Source of the DNA: an uncultured Acetatifactor sp.
GTDB lineage: Bacteria; Bacillota; Clostridia; Lachnospirales; Lachnospiraceae
Length of the DNA: 64,000 bases
Assembly (NCBI GenBank): GCA_947625675.1
Contig: CANQPH010000007.1
Coordinates: 1-64,000 of the forward strand
Reading direction: 5' to 3'
This document shows positions 17,254-26,388 of this stretch, piece by piece. Within the stretch, counting starts at the first letter, position 1; each line of letters starts with the position of its first letter. The notes below the pieces were generated by a model. It worked only from the letters and a program-made list of their open reading frames with translations, was not told where the DNA came from and ran no database searches. Made by a program: the position numbers and the translations under genes.

Positions 17254-17589
17254 TTATTCCTTCATATAATCGTCTCCTAACTCCAAGGGCGTATAAAGCC
17301 TTGGGAAAAGTTCCGAAGTCCGGTTTTGCATCCGGTATTCGGAAGGTGAACAGTTCCAGATCTGCCGGAATGCCCGGGTGAACGCCTCGTGGCTGGAATA
17401 GCCAAACTTCAGCGCCAAGTCCAGGATGCTGGATTCAGGACATTCCACCAACAGCCTCGCCGCCTTCGTCATTCTCCTGCGTATTATATAATCCCGCACA
17501 GAAATATGATTGACAAAGCGGAAAAGCTTTTCGAGCCATCTCCGCTCCGCTCCTATTCCATGAACCCGATCGATCGTAGCTTCAGTATA
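17254..17589 (-). pseudogene. N-terminally truncated AraC-type regulator remnant
   Basis: WLEKLFRFVNHISVRDYIIRRRMTKAARLLVECPESSILDLALKFGYSSHEAFTRAFRQIWNCSPSEYR; frame closed upstream by TGA at 17590-17592 without a good start codon. Confidence 0.6.
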
Positions 17590-17652
17590 TCAGAATGCGC
17601 CTTGGATGTCTTGATATTTTGGGGAGACTTCATCCTTGCTCCGCATACTAAG

Positions 17653-17874
17653 TTAAAACAAATGCGTTTCTGTATCGCACAAAATTTGAACAAGAACTTT
17701 ATAATCTAAATATTGGATTCCCTCAACCCCCCGCTGAATCTTATCCGCAAGCCTGCTATTATAATAAATGTCCATCGCCTTTTCCAGGGAAATATCTTTC
17801 TGTTCGGCCAAATATGCGATGATTCTCTCTTCCAAGTTCTCCTGATACACTCTTTCCAGCACATCATCGTCCAT
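17653..17874 (-). CDS. Small hypothetical protein in DUF3791/DUF3990 module
   Basis: Starts 3 nt after the DUF3990 stop; conserved-looking acidic 73 aa ORF. Confidence 0.6.
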   Translation of the reverse strand: MDDDVLERVYQENLEERIIAYLAEQKDISLEKAMDIYYNSRLADKIQRGVEGIQYLDYKVLVQILCDTETHLF

Positions 17875-17877
17875 GAT

Positions 17878-18357
17878 TTACACCTCTTCATAAGATTCAA
17901 ATACAAGAAGTCCGTCTATGGCCTTCTGTGTAATGAACGCCACTTGATCATAGGATGGATATACTCTAATCTCCCTCAACGCACGCTCCTTATCCCAAAT
18001 TCCAGAATGATACATATCTACGACACGGAAGACTTTATCATTTGCAACTTTCCCAAATATCAGATCAAACTGTAGATAATCCCTTTTCCCATCACGGCAA
18101 TGGCACACAAAATCAATCCATTCGATCAAATCATCGTCAAAACCTTTTGTTCGCATTCCGACAAGGCTTTCACTCATCTGGTAAATATTTAAAATTGCTT
18201 TATCCTTTCCCAGGACATCCGCCTTACGTTTGGCCCAGCGTTCTGCCTGTTTCCTTACAGTGGTCACATAAAATCCCTTGCCAAAATCAAGCTGCCTGTA
18301 CGAATGATTGATATCCGGATTTCTCACAATTTCTGTAGAACCATGATAAACGATCAT
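17878..18357 (-). CDS. DUF3990-like protein, putative ADP-ribosyltransferase-fold toxin
   Basis: MIVYHGSTEIVRNPDINHSYRQLDFGKGFYVTTVRKQAERWAKRKA. Confidence 0.75.
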   Translation of the reverse strand: MIVYHGSTEIVRNPDINHSYRQLDFGKGFYVTTVRKQAERWAKRKADVLGKDKAILNIYQMSESLVGMRTKGFDDDLIEWIDFVCHCRDGKRDYLQFDLIFGKVANDKVFRVVDMYHSGIWDKERALREIRVYPSYDQVAFITQKAIDGLLVFESYEEV

Positions 18358-18569
18358 ATCGCAATCCCTCGCACTGCTAAATATTCCTTTATGTCATCTA
18401 TAATATATCCAGTACCCTGCGTATGCAAAATATCATAATAAGGCACCAAGTAGTTGTTAATACATCCTGCGCTCTGCAATTTCCTATATACTTCGGACGG
18501 TTGCATATTCCATTTTCCAGCACAAGCATGAATCATATACACAATAAACGAAAACGATTCCCGGTTCAA
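18354..18569 (-). CDS. DUF3791-like small protein
   Basis: FIVYMIHACAGKWNMQPSEVYRKLQSAGCINNYLVPYYDILHTQGTGYIIDDIKEYL; 4-nt overlap with DUF3990; GGAGG before a TTG start. Confidence 0.75.
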   Translation of the reverse strand: MNRESFSFIVYMIHACAGKWNMQPSEVYRKLQSAGCINNYLVPYYDILHTQGTGYIIDDIKEYLAVRGIAI

Positions 18570-18665
18570 CAGCTACCTCCTTACCTCTAATCGCACTTCT
18601 TCATGGTTACTTTACCTGTTCTATGTTTCTCATTATACGTTACAAGAAAAAGAAATGCAAGCCCA

Positions 18666-19376
18666 TTAAAGAATGACAATATCCGCTTTTCGGCACACAA
18701 TGATGGCCGCATTCTCATCCATGATATTCTCAATTCGGAATCCGGCTTCTTGCAGCAAAGCCGTTTCATGCTCCATGGTCAGCGGAATGTCAAAATGAAC
18801 GAAACGATCCTCCGGGATCTGGAACCGTTTCCTCCGTTCCAGACAGGCTTCCCGCAAAAGCTCTTCCTCCTCGTCGCAGCAGGCGATATAGTCACCCAGG
18901 ACAAAGACGCCGCCAGCCTTCACGCCGCCATAAATCTTCCGATACAGTTCCTTTTTGCACTCCGGCCAAAAATGATGCAGACTTTCAAAAGAAATCACGG
19001 CGTCCCATTGTTCCCGGCCGAAATCGTATTGAAAATAATCCTGACATACCGGTGTGAAACGCTTGTCCGGATGTTTGTCCAACAATTTGTCCAACATATC
19101 CCGGCACAGATCCACGCCCGTCACCTCCGTCTCCGGATTCCTTTTCCAGATTTGATCCAGTTCCAGACCGGTTCCGCATCCCAGGTCCAGAATTTTCCGG
19201 CATTCGTCCGGCACCGCTTCGGCGATCAGGCGATAAGATTTTTCCCAGACGGACATATGCTCTTCATAGTCCCCCAGCCTTTTTGCGAAAAATTCCGACA
19301 TTTCCTCCAAAGGGACTTCCTCCGTATCCCGGAGCCACTTCTTCAGCCCCTGTAAATATTCCTCTTGTGTTTTCAT
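18666..19376 (-). CDS. Class I SAM-dependent methyltransferase
   Basis: CRKILDLGCGTGLELDQI; start at MKTQEEYLQGL. Confidence 0.88.
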   Translation of the reverse strand: MKTQEEYLQGLKKWLRDTEEVPLEEMSEFFAKRLGDYEEHMSVWEKSYRLIAEAVPDECRKILDLGCGTGLELDQIWKRNPETEVTGVDLCRDMLDKLLDKHPDKRFTPVCQDYFQYDFGREQWDAVISFESLHHFWPECKKELYRKIYGGVKAGGVFVLGDYIACCDEEEELLREACLERRKRFQIPEDRFVHFDIPLTMEHETALLQEAGFRIENIMDENAAIIVCRKADIVIL

Positions 19377-19482
19377 TCCAACCTCCATTCCGGAGCGTTT
19401 GCGCAACGGTGGCGCTCCCTTCTTTTACAAATAATGTATCTTCTTCGGCAAACATTTGCAACCTCAATCTCATTTATAAACA

Positions 19483-19513
19483 AACCGGTTCCCCGTCCAT
19501 GGGAAACCGGCTC
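19483..19513 (-). terminator. Intrinsic terminator of the MalY-type gene
   Basis: GCCGGTTTCC...GGGGAACCGG followed by TTTGTTT on the minus strand. Confidence 0.7.
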
Positions 19514-19544
19514 TTCACCCAAAATATCCAACACACTCTTTGTA

Positions 19545-20699
19545 TCATTTCCTCACGCCGTCAGCCAGCCGCTTCAGGCCCTCTTCCAGCCTCGCCCTGG
19601 GGCAGGCGATGTTCAGGCGCAGGAACCTCTCCCCGCCCAGGCCATACTGGGCCCCTTCCGACAAGTACAGTCCCGTGGTCTTCCGGATATGCTCCGCCAG
19701 CGCAGCCGAATCTTCACAGATCCTGGAGCAGTCCAGCCAGAGAAGATACGTGGCCTGAGAAGGCACCAAAGACAATTCCGGCAGATTTTGCGCCACAAAC
19801 TCCTTTACCAGCCGCTTGTTTTCAAAAAGATATTCCCGCAGCTGATCCAGCCAGCCGCCGCCCCGGGTAAAGGCGGCCACCGCCGCTTCCACTGCAAAAG
19901 CGTTGGGCTCCGCCACCTCGTCCGTGTTCAGCCCCCGCCACACCTTGTGGCGAAGAAATGCGTCCGGCACCACTACCGCCGCAGTCTGCAGGCCCGCCAG
20001 ATTGAAGGCCTTAGTGGGGGCGATGCAGGTGATGCTGTTGGTCCGGCAGGCTTCCGAAACGGAAGCAAAAGGGGTATAAGAACATCCGGGATCCGTCAAG
20101 TCGCAATGAATCTCGTCGGAAAGCACCGTCACATGATGCTTCTCACACAGCTCCCCGATGCGGGCCAGGGTATCCCGATCCCAGATTTTCCCCACCGGAT
20201 TGTGAGGATTGCACAGGATCATCAGGCTGGTCTGAGGATCCGCCAGCTTTTCTTCCAGATCGGCGAAATCGATGGAATAGTTCCCCTTCTCGTACCGCAG
20301 AGGACTTTGCAGCACCTGTCTCCCATTATTGAGAACGGAATTGAAAAAAATATTGTACACCGGGGTCTGGAGCAGCACTTTCTCCGCCGGAGTGGTCAGC
20401 TTGCGCACAATGCTGGAAATGGCCGGCACCACGCCGGTACAGAAGATCAGCCAATCCTTTTCCAGGGGAAAAGCGTGCCTGCTCCCCCACCATTCCCGGT
20501 AGGCGTCATACCAGGCTTCCGGAACCACGGAATAGCCGAAGACGCCGTGCTCCGCCCTCCGGGAAATGGCTTCCCGAATCTCCGGTGCGGTCTGAAAATC
20601 CATGTCCGCCACCCACATGGGCAGCTCGCCCTCCGCCACGTCCCATTTCAGGGAGCCGGTGCCTCTCCGGTCTATCGGCGTGTCGAAATCATACTTCAT
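19545..20699 (-). CDS. MalY/PatB family PLP aminotransferase (cystathionine beta-lyase type)
   Basis: MKYDFDTPIDRRGTGSLKWD ... LPMWVADMDFQTAPEI, NPHNPVGKIW, SDEIHCDL, APTKAFNLAGLQ. Confidence 0.93.
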   Translation of the reverse strand: MKYDFDTPIDRRGTGSLKWDVAEGELPMWVADMDFQTAPEIREAISRRAEHGVFGYSVVPEAWYDAYREWWGSRHAFPLEKDWLIFCTGVVPAISSIVRKLTTPAEKVLLQTPVYNIFFNSVLNNGRQVLQSPLRYEKGNYSIDFADLEEKLADPQTSLMILCNPHNPVGKIWDRDTLARIGELCEKHHVTVLSDEIHCDLTDPGCSYTPFASVSEACRTNSITCIAPTKAFNLAGLQTAAVVVPDAFLRHKVWRGLNTDEVAEPNAFAVEAAVAAFTRGGGWLDQLREYLFENKRLVKEFVAQNLPELSLVPSQATYLLWLDCSRICEDSAALAEHIRKTTGLYLSEGAQYGLGGERFLRLNIACPRARLEEGLKRLADGVRK

Positions 20700-20737
20700 A
20701 ATTTCCTCGCATTCTGCCGCCGTTCAGACGGCATTCT
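20700..20737 (-). promoter_or_regulatory. Hairpin-SD 5'UTR motif upstream of the MalY-type gene
   Basis: GAATGCCGTCTGAACGGCGGCAGAATGCGAGGAAATT-ATG on the minus strand. Confidence 0.6.
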
Positions 20738-20807
20738 ATTTCAATCGAAGTGCTTCATTTCCATTCCCGCCAGTAATAAAATTCAGCTGAAAAACGTCCC
20801 CTCCGGC

Positions 20808-21698
20808 TTACTCTTCCCTGCCGCTTCTCCTGCAGACGATCCTGGTTTTGGACGGATCGATCCTGTCATTCTCCAGGATCAGTTCTTCGATATATTCCGC
20901 CTGGATGCTGCCGCCGCTGGGGTTGAACACGCTTTTGATCCCGCTGTCGATCTGGGCCTCCACCGTGGAATATTCAAAAGCCAGGGTGGTGTTCAGCAGC
21001 TTGCAGTTCTTCATGACCAAGTTGTCAATGTAGCACATCCCCTGGAGACTTTCTATGGTACAGCCGATCAGCGTCAGATTTTTCGCATTCCATCCCAGGT
21101 ACTCCCCGGAAATAAAGCTGTCATGGACCGTCACGTTCTCTGTGTTCCAGAAAGCGTCCTTGGACAGCAGCTTGGAATCCCGCACTTCCACATTCTTCGC
21201 CCCGTCAAAGGAATAATTGCCGTAAAGGGTCAGCCTCCGGACGTCCAGGTCGCTGCAGTTCATGGCGAAATAATCCCCTTTGACCACCACGTCCTCCAGA
21301 ACCGCCCCCTCGCACTGCCACAAGGACTCCGCCCCGTTGGGAATGGAAACGTTTTTCAAGGTCAGGTCGTGGCAGCGGCGGAAATTTTTGGGGGCCTCCA
21401 CGGCGCAATCCTCCACCCGGATGTGATCCGTATACCAGACCCCGGCCCGGGCCATCTCAAACCAGGTGGTGTCCTTCACCAGGATATCCCTAGCGTACCA
21501 AAGGGGGTACTTCCACTGAAACATACTGTTGTATAACTCGATATTGCGGCTTTCCTTCAAGGGGGATTCTCCCTCTCCGAAAATCGTGTCGTAGATCCGA
21601 AGATTCTTTCTCCCGAACAGAGGACGCTCTCCCGTGTAATATCCCTGTCGGATTTCTTCCATTTGATCTTCTTGCTCTTCCATATGCTTTTCGTTCAT
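20808..21698 (-). CDS. DUF3737 family right-handed beta-helix-like protein
   Basis: GYYTGERPLFGRKNLRIYDTIFGEGESPLKES ... LWYARDILVKDTTWFEMARAGVWYT. Confidence 0.85.
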   Translation of the reverse strand: MNEKHMEEQEDQMEEIRQGYYTGERPLFGRKNLRIYDTIFGEGESPLKESRNIELYNSMFQWKYPLWYARDILVKDTTWFEMARAGVWYTDHIRVEDCAVEAPKNFRRCHDLTLKNVSIPNGAESLWQCEGAVLEDVVVKGDYFAMNCSDLDVRRLTLYGNYSFDGAKNVEVRDSKLLSKDAFWNTENVTVHDSFISGEYLGWNAKNLTLIGCTIESLQGMCYIDNLVMKNCKLLNTTLAFEYSTVEAQIDSGIKSVFNPSGGSIQAEYIEELILENDRIDPSKTRIVCRRSGREE

Positions 21699-21797
21699 AG
21701 GTCAAACTTCCTCTCCATCTGTATTGTACTGCCCATTATACATCAAATCCCCAGAGAAAACAAATATTTCTTTTTCCTCCGGGTTCTTCCCGATTTT

Positions 21798-22451
21798 TCA
21801 CAACTCCGCCCACCTTACAACCGCATCCAGGTCGATCTCAAGCTTCCCCTGATAGATTCCCACCGGGACTTTTCCTGTCAGACCATATATGGAAAGATCC
21901 ATTTCTTCCCCGAACCGATATACCAGAAGCCTCTTTTTGGGAGGATCCAGCATCCAATATTCCTTTACCCCGGCGGCTTCGTATTTTTTCAGCTTGACAT
22001 GGGAATCCTTATACGCCGTGCCGGGAGACAGGATTTCCAGGACAAAGTCCGGGGCCCCGAAAATACACCGCTCCTTCCGTTTTTCCTTATCGCACAAAAT
22101 CAACAGATCCGGCTCCACCATGGTCCTGTCATCACAGTCCAACTGCACGCCGATGGGGGAAACATAAACCTTGCAGGGGCCGCCGTTTTTCATAATATAA
22201 TCTGTCATCTGATGCAGAATCCCGACCATAAAGTCCTGGTGCAGCGCAGAGGGCGCCGCCATGTCATAGAGCACTCCATCGATCAGTTCCGCCCGCACAT
22301 CTTCCGGCAAGGCGTAATAATCTTCCAGCGTGTACTCCCCTTGTTTTTTCCCGGGAAAAGGCTCCCAAGCCGGTTCCGGCTCCCTCACCTCTCCTTTTTC
22401 CGTGGATTTTCCCAAAACTTCTTCATAAAAATAAGTGTCTTTTTTGTCCAT
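21798..22451 (-). CDS. Uma2 family endonuclease-like protein, paralog 2
   Basis: YTLEDYYALPEDVRAELIDGVLYDMAAPSALHQ, VEPDLLILCD, EYWMLDPP. Confidence 0.88.
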   Translation of the reverse strand: MDKKDTYFYEEVLGKSTEKGEVREPEPAWEPFPGKKQGEYTLEDYYALPEDVRAELIDGVLYDMAAPSALHQDFMVGILHQMTDYIMKNGGPCKVYVSPIGVQLDCDDRTMVEPDLLILCDKEKRKERCIFGAPDFVLEILSPGTAYKDSHVKLKKYEAAGVKEYWMLDPPKKRLLVYRFGEEMDLSIYGLTGKVPVGIYQGKLEIDLDAVVRWAEL

Positions 22452-22752
22452 AAACGCCGACCTTCCTTCTATAAAATATAAAGTTCATGCACTCCGGTGA
22501 AAACGGCGATCCGCCATAAACCACAGAATTACAGATACAACAGATACGAATCCTCCCGCACCTCCAGGGAACCGATGAGATTCTTCGCATGCCAACATGA
22601 TACTCTTCCCTGCATCTCCTGTCAAGGAGCACCGAACATAATTTTGCATTCTCCCGTAAAAAACTGTGGAAATCCATGTGAAAATATAGTAAAATACAGA
22701 TTGCACGGCACTTAAAACCTGACAAAACAATTAGAGGTACAAAAGCAAATCT

Positions 22753-24543
22753 ATGAATATTTTCAATTTAATCACATTGCTGGGCGGGCTGGCCATGTTC
22801 CTGTACGGGATGCGCATCATGGGCGACGGCCTGAAGGAAAGCTCTTCCGAAACGCTGAAAACCGCCCTGGAGAATCTGACCAACACTTCCTTCAAAGCTT
22901 TCCTGCTGGGACTTGTCATGACGGCCGTGATCCAGTCCTCCACAGCCACCATCGTCATCACCTCCGGCCTGGTGGGGGCCGGCATCATCAGCCTGCGTCA
23001 GTCCCTGGGCATCGTCATCGGGGCCAACGTGGGAACCACGGTGACAGGCCAGATCATCCGCCTGTTGGATCTGGATTCCAGCGGCGCTTCCTTCCTGCAG
23101 TTCTTCCGGCCTTCCACCCTGGCCCCTCTGGCCCTGATCGTCGGCATCGTCATCATCATGGGCTGGAAGTCCAAGGGCTCCAGCAAGGTCGGCCAGATCA
23201 TCATCGGCTTCGGCATCCTGTTTTCCGGCCTGCTGAACATGACCGGGGCGGTGAACGTGCTCACCGAAAGCGGCATCATTGAACGCCTGTTTTCCAATCT
23301 GGGAAGAAATCCCCTGCTGGGCTACCTCATCGGGGCCGGAGTGGCCTTTGTGCTCCAGAGTTCCTCCGCCACCATCGGCATCCTGCAGGCCTTTTCCATG
23401 TCGGGGCAGCTGACCTTCGGCGCCATCTATGCGGTGCTGGTGGGCATTTACCTGGGGGACTGCGTGACCACCGCCATCGTCTGCAACATCGGCGCCAGGC
23501 CGGACGCCAAGCGGGTGGGCGTGGTCAACATTCTCTTCAATCTGAGTGAAACCGTCCTGATCCTGGTCATCGTCAACGTGATCCACGGTCTGGGCCTTCT
23601 GGACAGTCTCTGGAACAGCGTGATCCATTCCGGCGGCATTGCCAACACCAATACCGTTTTCAATCTGTCCTGCGCCATCCTGCTGCTTCCTGCCCTGCCC
23701 ATCTATGAACGATTGAGCCACAAACTGGTGAAGGACGAATCCGTCCAGGAGGGAAAAACCGACGAGCTGCTGGACGCTTTAAGCCCGGTGTTCTTCAGCA
23801 CTCCCGCCCTGGCTTTCGGACGCTGCTACGACGCCCTGCTGGCCATGTACGGTCTGGCCCGGGCCAATCTTTCCAGGGCCTTCCAGATGATCGGAAGCTA
23901 TGATGAAAAAATCGGAGCCCAGATCGAACAGGATGAGAGCCACGTGGATCAGATGGCGGATCGAATCAGCAACTACCTGATTCAGATTTCCGCCCACATC
24001 ACCGCTTCCCAGCACGTGGAGATCATGAACCACTATTATTCCGCCGTGTCGGAATTCGAGCGTCTGAGCGATCACGCCATGAATATTGCGGAGATCTCCG
24101 CTTCCCTGCATGACCATGACACTTCCTTTTCCAAGGCTGCCTTGTCCGAGATACAGGTGCTGAAGGTACTGCTGGACAACATCCTGGAGCACAGTAACCA
24201 GGCCTTCGCCAAGCGGGACGTAGACGCCGCCAGGCATATCGAGCCTCTGGAGGAAGTGGTGGACGACATGGTAGGCGTTCTCAAGAACCATCATGTGGAC
24301 CGGCTCCTGGCCGGGGACTGCTCTATTTTCGCCGGGACGGAGTTTCTGAACCTCCTGACGGAGGTGGAACGGATTTCCGACGTCTGCTCCAACATCGGCG
24401 TGGCCACCATCGCCAGGATCCAGCCGGAGCTCAAGCACCAGGTGCACGATTATGTCTCCCAGCTCCACTCCGGCCGGGACGAGGAATTCAACAGGGAATA
24501 CCACAAGGCCCACGATCTGTACTTCGGCCTTTTGGAGTCCTGA
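22753..24543 (+). CDS. Na/Pi cotransporter family protein with PhoU-like C-terminus
   Basis: GGLAMFLYGMRIMGDGLKE, QSSTATIVITSGLVGAG, GANVGTTVTGQI; C-terminal helical PhoU-like region. Confidence 0.92.
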   Translation: MNIFNLITLLGGLAMFLYGMRIMGDGLKESSSETLKTALENLTNTSFKAFLLGLVMTAVIQSSTATIVITSGLVGAGIISLRQSLGIVIGANVGTTVTGQIIRLLDLDSSGASFLQFFRPSTLAPLALIVGIVIIMGWKSKGSSKVGQIIIGFGILFSGLLNMTGAVNVLTESGIIERLFSNLGRNPLLGYLIGAGVAFVLQSSSATIGILQAFSMSGQLTFGAIYAVLVGIYLGDCVTTAIVCNIGARPDAKRVGVVNILFNLSETVLILVIVNVIHGLGLLDSLWNSVIHSGGIANTNTVFNLSCAILLLPALPIYERLSHKLVKDESVQEGKTDELLDALSPVFFSTPALAFGRCYDALLAMYGLARANLSRAFQMIGSYDEKIGAQIEQDESHVDQMADRISNYLIQISAHITASQHVEIMNHYYSAVSEFERLSDHAMNIAEISASLHDHDTSFSKAALSEIQVLKVLLDNILEHSNQAFAKRDVDAARHIEPLEEVVDDMVGVLKNHHVDRLLAGDCSIFAGTEFLNLLTEVERISDVCSNIGVATIARIQPELKHQVHDYVSQLHSGRDEEFNREYHKAHDLYFGLLES

Positions 24544-24576
24544 ACTGTTATAGAATTTCAAAATTCAAAATTTGTA

Positions 24577-24604
24577 TTGATTTTATAGATTTATCATGTA
24601 TAAT
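24577..24604 (+). promoter_or_regulatory. Promoter of pckA
   Basis: TTGATT (24577-24582), 16 bp spacer, TATAAT (24599-24604). Confidence 0.65.
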
Positions 24605-24663
24605 AAGATAGAGGAATTTGGTATTCCTGTCATTATTACAAAATTATATAGAAAAGAGGTAAA

Positions 24664-26274
24664 ATGAAGATGGCTGTAGTTGATTTAACAAAATATGGCA
24701 TTACCGGTACCACGGAAATCGTGTACAACCCTTCTTACGAGCTTTTGTTTGAAGAAGAGACCAAGCCCGAACTGGACGGTTATGAAAAAGGACAGGTCAG
24801 CGAGCTCAATGCCGTGAACGTCATGACTGGCATTTATACGGGACGTTCTCCCAAGGATAAGTTTATCGTCATGGATGAGAATTCCAAGGACACCGTGTGG
24901 TGGACCTCAGATGAGTACAAGAATGACAACCATCCCGCCAGCGAAAAGACCTGGGCTGCCGTAAAGGACATCGCCATCAAGGAACTGTCCGGCAAGAGGC
25001 TGTTCGTGGTGGACGCTTTCTGCGGCGCCAACAAGGACACCCGCATGGCGATCCGTTTCATCATGGAAGTGGCCTGGCAGGCTCACTTTGTCCGCAACAT
25101 GTTCATCAAGCCCACCGCTGAAGAAGAGGCCAATTTCGAGCCTGATTTCGTGGTTTACACCGCCTCCAAGGCCAAGGTGGAGAACTACAAGGAACTGGGC
25201 CTGAACTCCGAGACCGCCGTGGTATTCAACATCACCAGCCGGGAGCAGGTGATCCTGAACACCTGGTACGGCGGCGAGATGAAGAAGGGTATGTTCTCCA
25301 TGATGAACTACTACCTTCCTCTGAAGGGCATCGCTTCCATGCACTGCTCCGCCAACACCGACATGAACGGCGAGAACACCGCCATCTTCTTCGGTTTGTC
25401 CGGCACCGGCAAGACCACCCTTTCCACCGATCCCAAGAGACTGCTCATCGGCGATGACGAGCACGGCTGGGACGACAACGGCGTGTTCAACTTCGAAGGC
25501 GGCTGCTACGCCAAGGTCATCAATCTGGACAAGGATTCCGAGCCCGACATTTACAACGCCATCAAGCGCAACGCCCTGCTGGAGAACGTCACCCTGGACG
25601 AGAACGGCAAGATCGACTTCAACGACAAGAGCGTGACCGAGAACACCCGTGTGTCCTATCCTATCGATCACATCGAGAAGATCGTTCGTCCCGTGTCCTC
25701 CGCACCGGCTGCCAAGAACGTGATCTTCCTGTCTGCGGATGCTTTCGGTGTGCTGCCTCCCGTATCCGTTCTGACTCCTGAACAGACCCAGTACTACTTC
25801 CTGTCCGGCTTCACCGCCAAGCTTGCGGGAACGGAGCGGGGCATCACCGAGCCCACCCCTACCTTCTCCGCCTGCTTCGGCCAGGCTTTCCTGGAGCTGC
25901 ATCCTACCAAGTATGCGGAAGAGCTGGTGAAGAGAATGGAAGCCAATGGTGCCAAGGCTTATCTGGTGAATACCGGCTGGAACGGCACCGGCAAGCGTAT
26001 CTCCATCAAGGATACCAGAGGCATTATCGATGCGATCCTGAACGGAGACATCCTGAATGCGCCCACCAAGAAGATTCCCTACTTCAACTTCGAGGTTCCC
26101 ACGGAGCTTCCCGGTGTGGATACCAACATCCTGGATCCTCGGAATACTTATGCCGACGCTTCCGAATGGGACGCCAAGGCGAAGGATCTGGCACAGAGAT
26201 TCGTGAAGAATTTTGCGAAATACGAAGGCAACGCCGCCGGCAAGGCTCTGGTTGCCGCAGGTCCTCAGCTTTAA
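24664..26274 (+). CDS. pckA: Phosphoenolpyruvate carboxykinase (ATP)
   Basis: [35 protein letters not shown]; start may be ATG 24670 by SD spacing. Confidence 0.96.
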   Translation: MKMAVVDLTKYGITGTTEIVYNPSYELLFEEETKPELDGYEKGQVSELNAVNVMTGIYTGRSPKDKFIVMDENSKDTVWWTSDEYKNDNHPASEKTWAAVKDIAIKELSGKRLFVVDAFCGANKDTRMAIRFIMEVAWQAHFVRNMFIKPTAEEEANFEPDFVVYTASKAKVENYKELGLNSETAVVFNITSREQVILNTWYGGEMKKGMFSMMNYYLPLKGIASMHCSANTDMNGENTAIFFGLSGTGKTTLSTDPKRLLIGDDEHGWDDNGVFNFEGGCYAKVINLDKDSEPDIYNAIKRNALLENVTLDENGKIDFNDKSVTENTRVSYPIDHIEKIVRPVSSAPAAKNVIFLSADAFGVLPPVSVLTPEQTQYYFLSGFTAKLAGTERGITEPTPTFSACFGQAFLELHPTKYAEELVKRMEANGAKAYLVNTGWNGTGKRISIKDTRGIIDAILNGDILNAPTKKIPYFNFEVPTELPGVDTNILDPRNTYADASEWDAKAKDLAQRFVKNFAKYEGNAAGKALVAAGPQL

Positions 26275-26294
26275 TTTTCTTGAACTGACCAATA

Positions 26295-26327
26295 CCGGGT
26301 GTGAACTTCCTTCACACCCGGTTTTTT
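26295..26327 (+). terminator. Intrinsic terminator of pckA
   Basis: CCGGGTGTGAA-CTTCC-TTCACACCCGG followed by TTTTTT. Confidence 0.92.
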
Positions 26328-26350
26328 GATAAAGGCGTTCCATTCAGTCA

Positions 26351-26388
26351 AATGCCGCCTGATCGGCGGCGGAATACGAGGAAATATG
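26351..26388 (+). promoter_or_regulatory. Hairpin-SD 5'UTR motif upstream of the hybrid kinase
   Basis: AATGCCGCCTGATCGGCGGCGGAATACGAGGAAAT-ATG. Confidence 0.6.

Noticed and set aside
19365-21536. 723-aa + strand ORF antisense to the MalY-type and DUF3737 genes
   Set aside because: Shadow ORF spanning two clear genes on the other strand.
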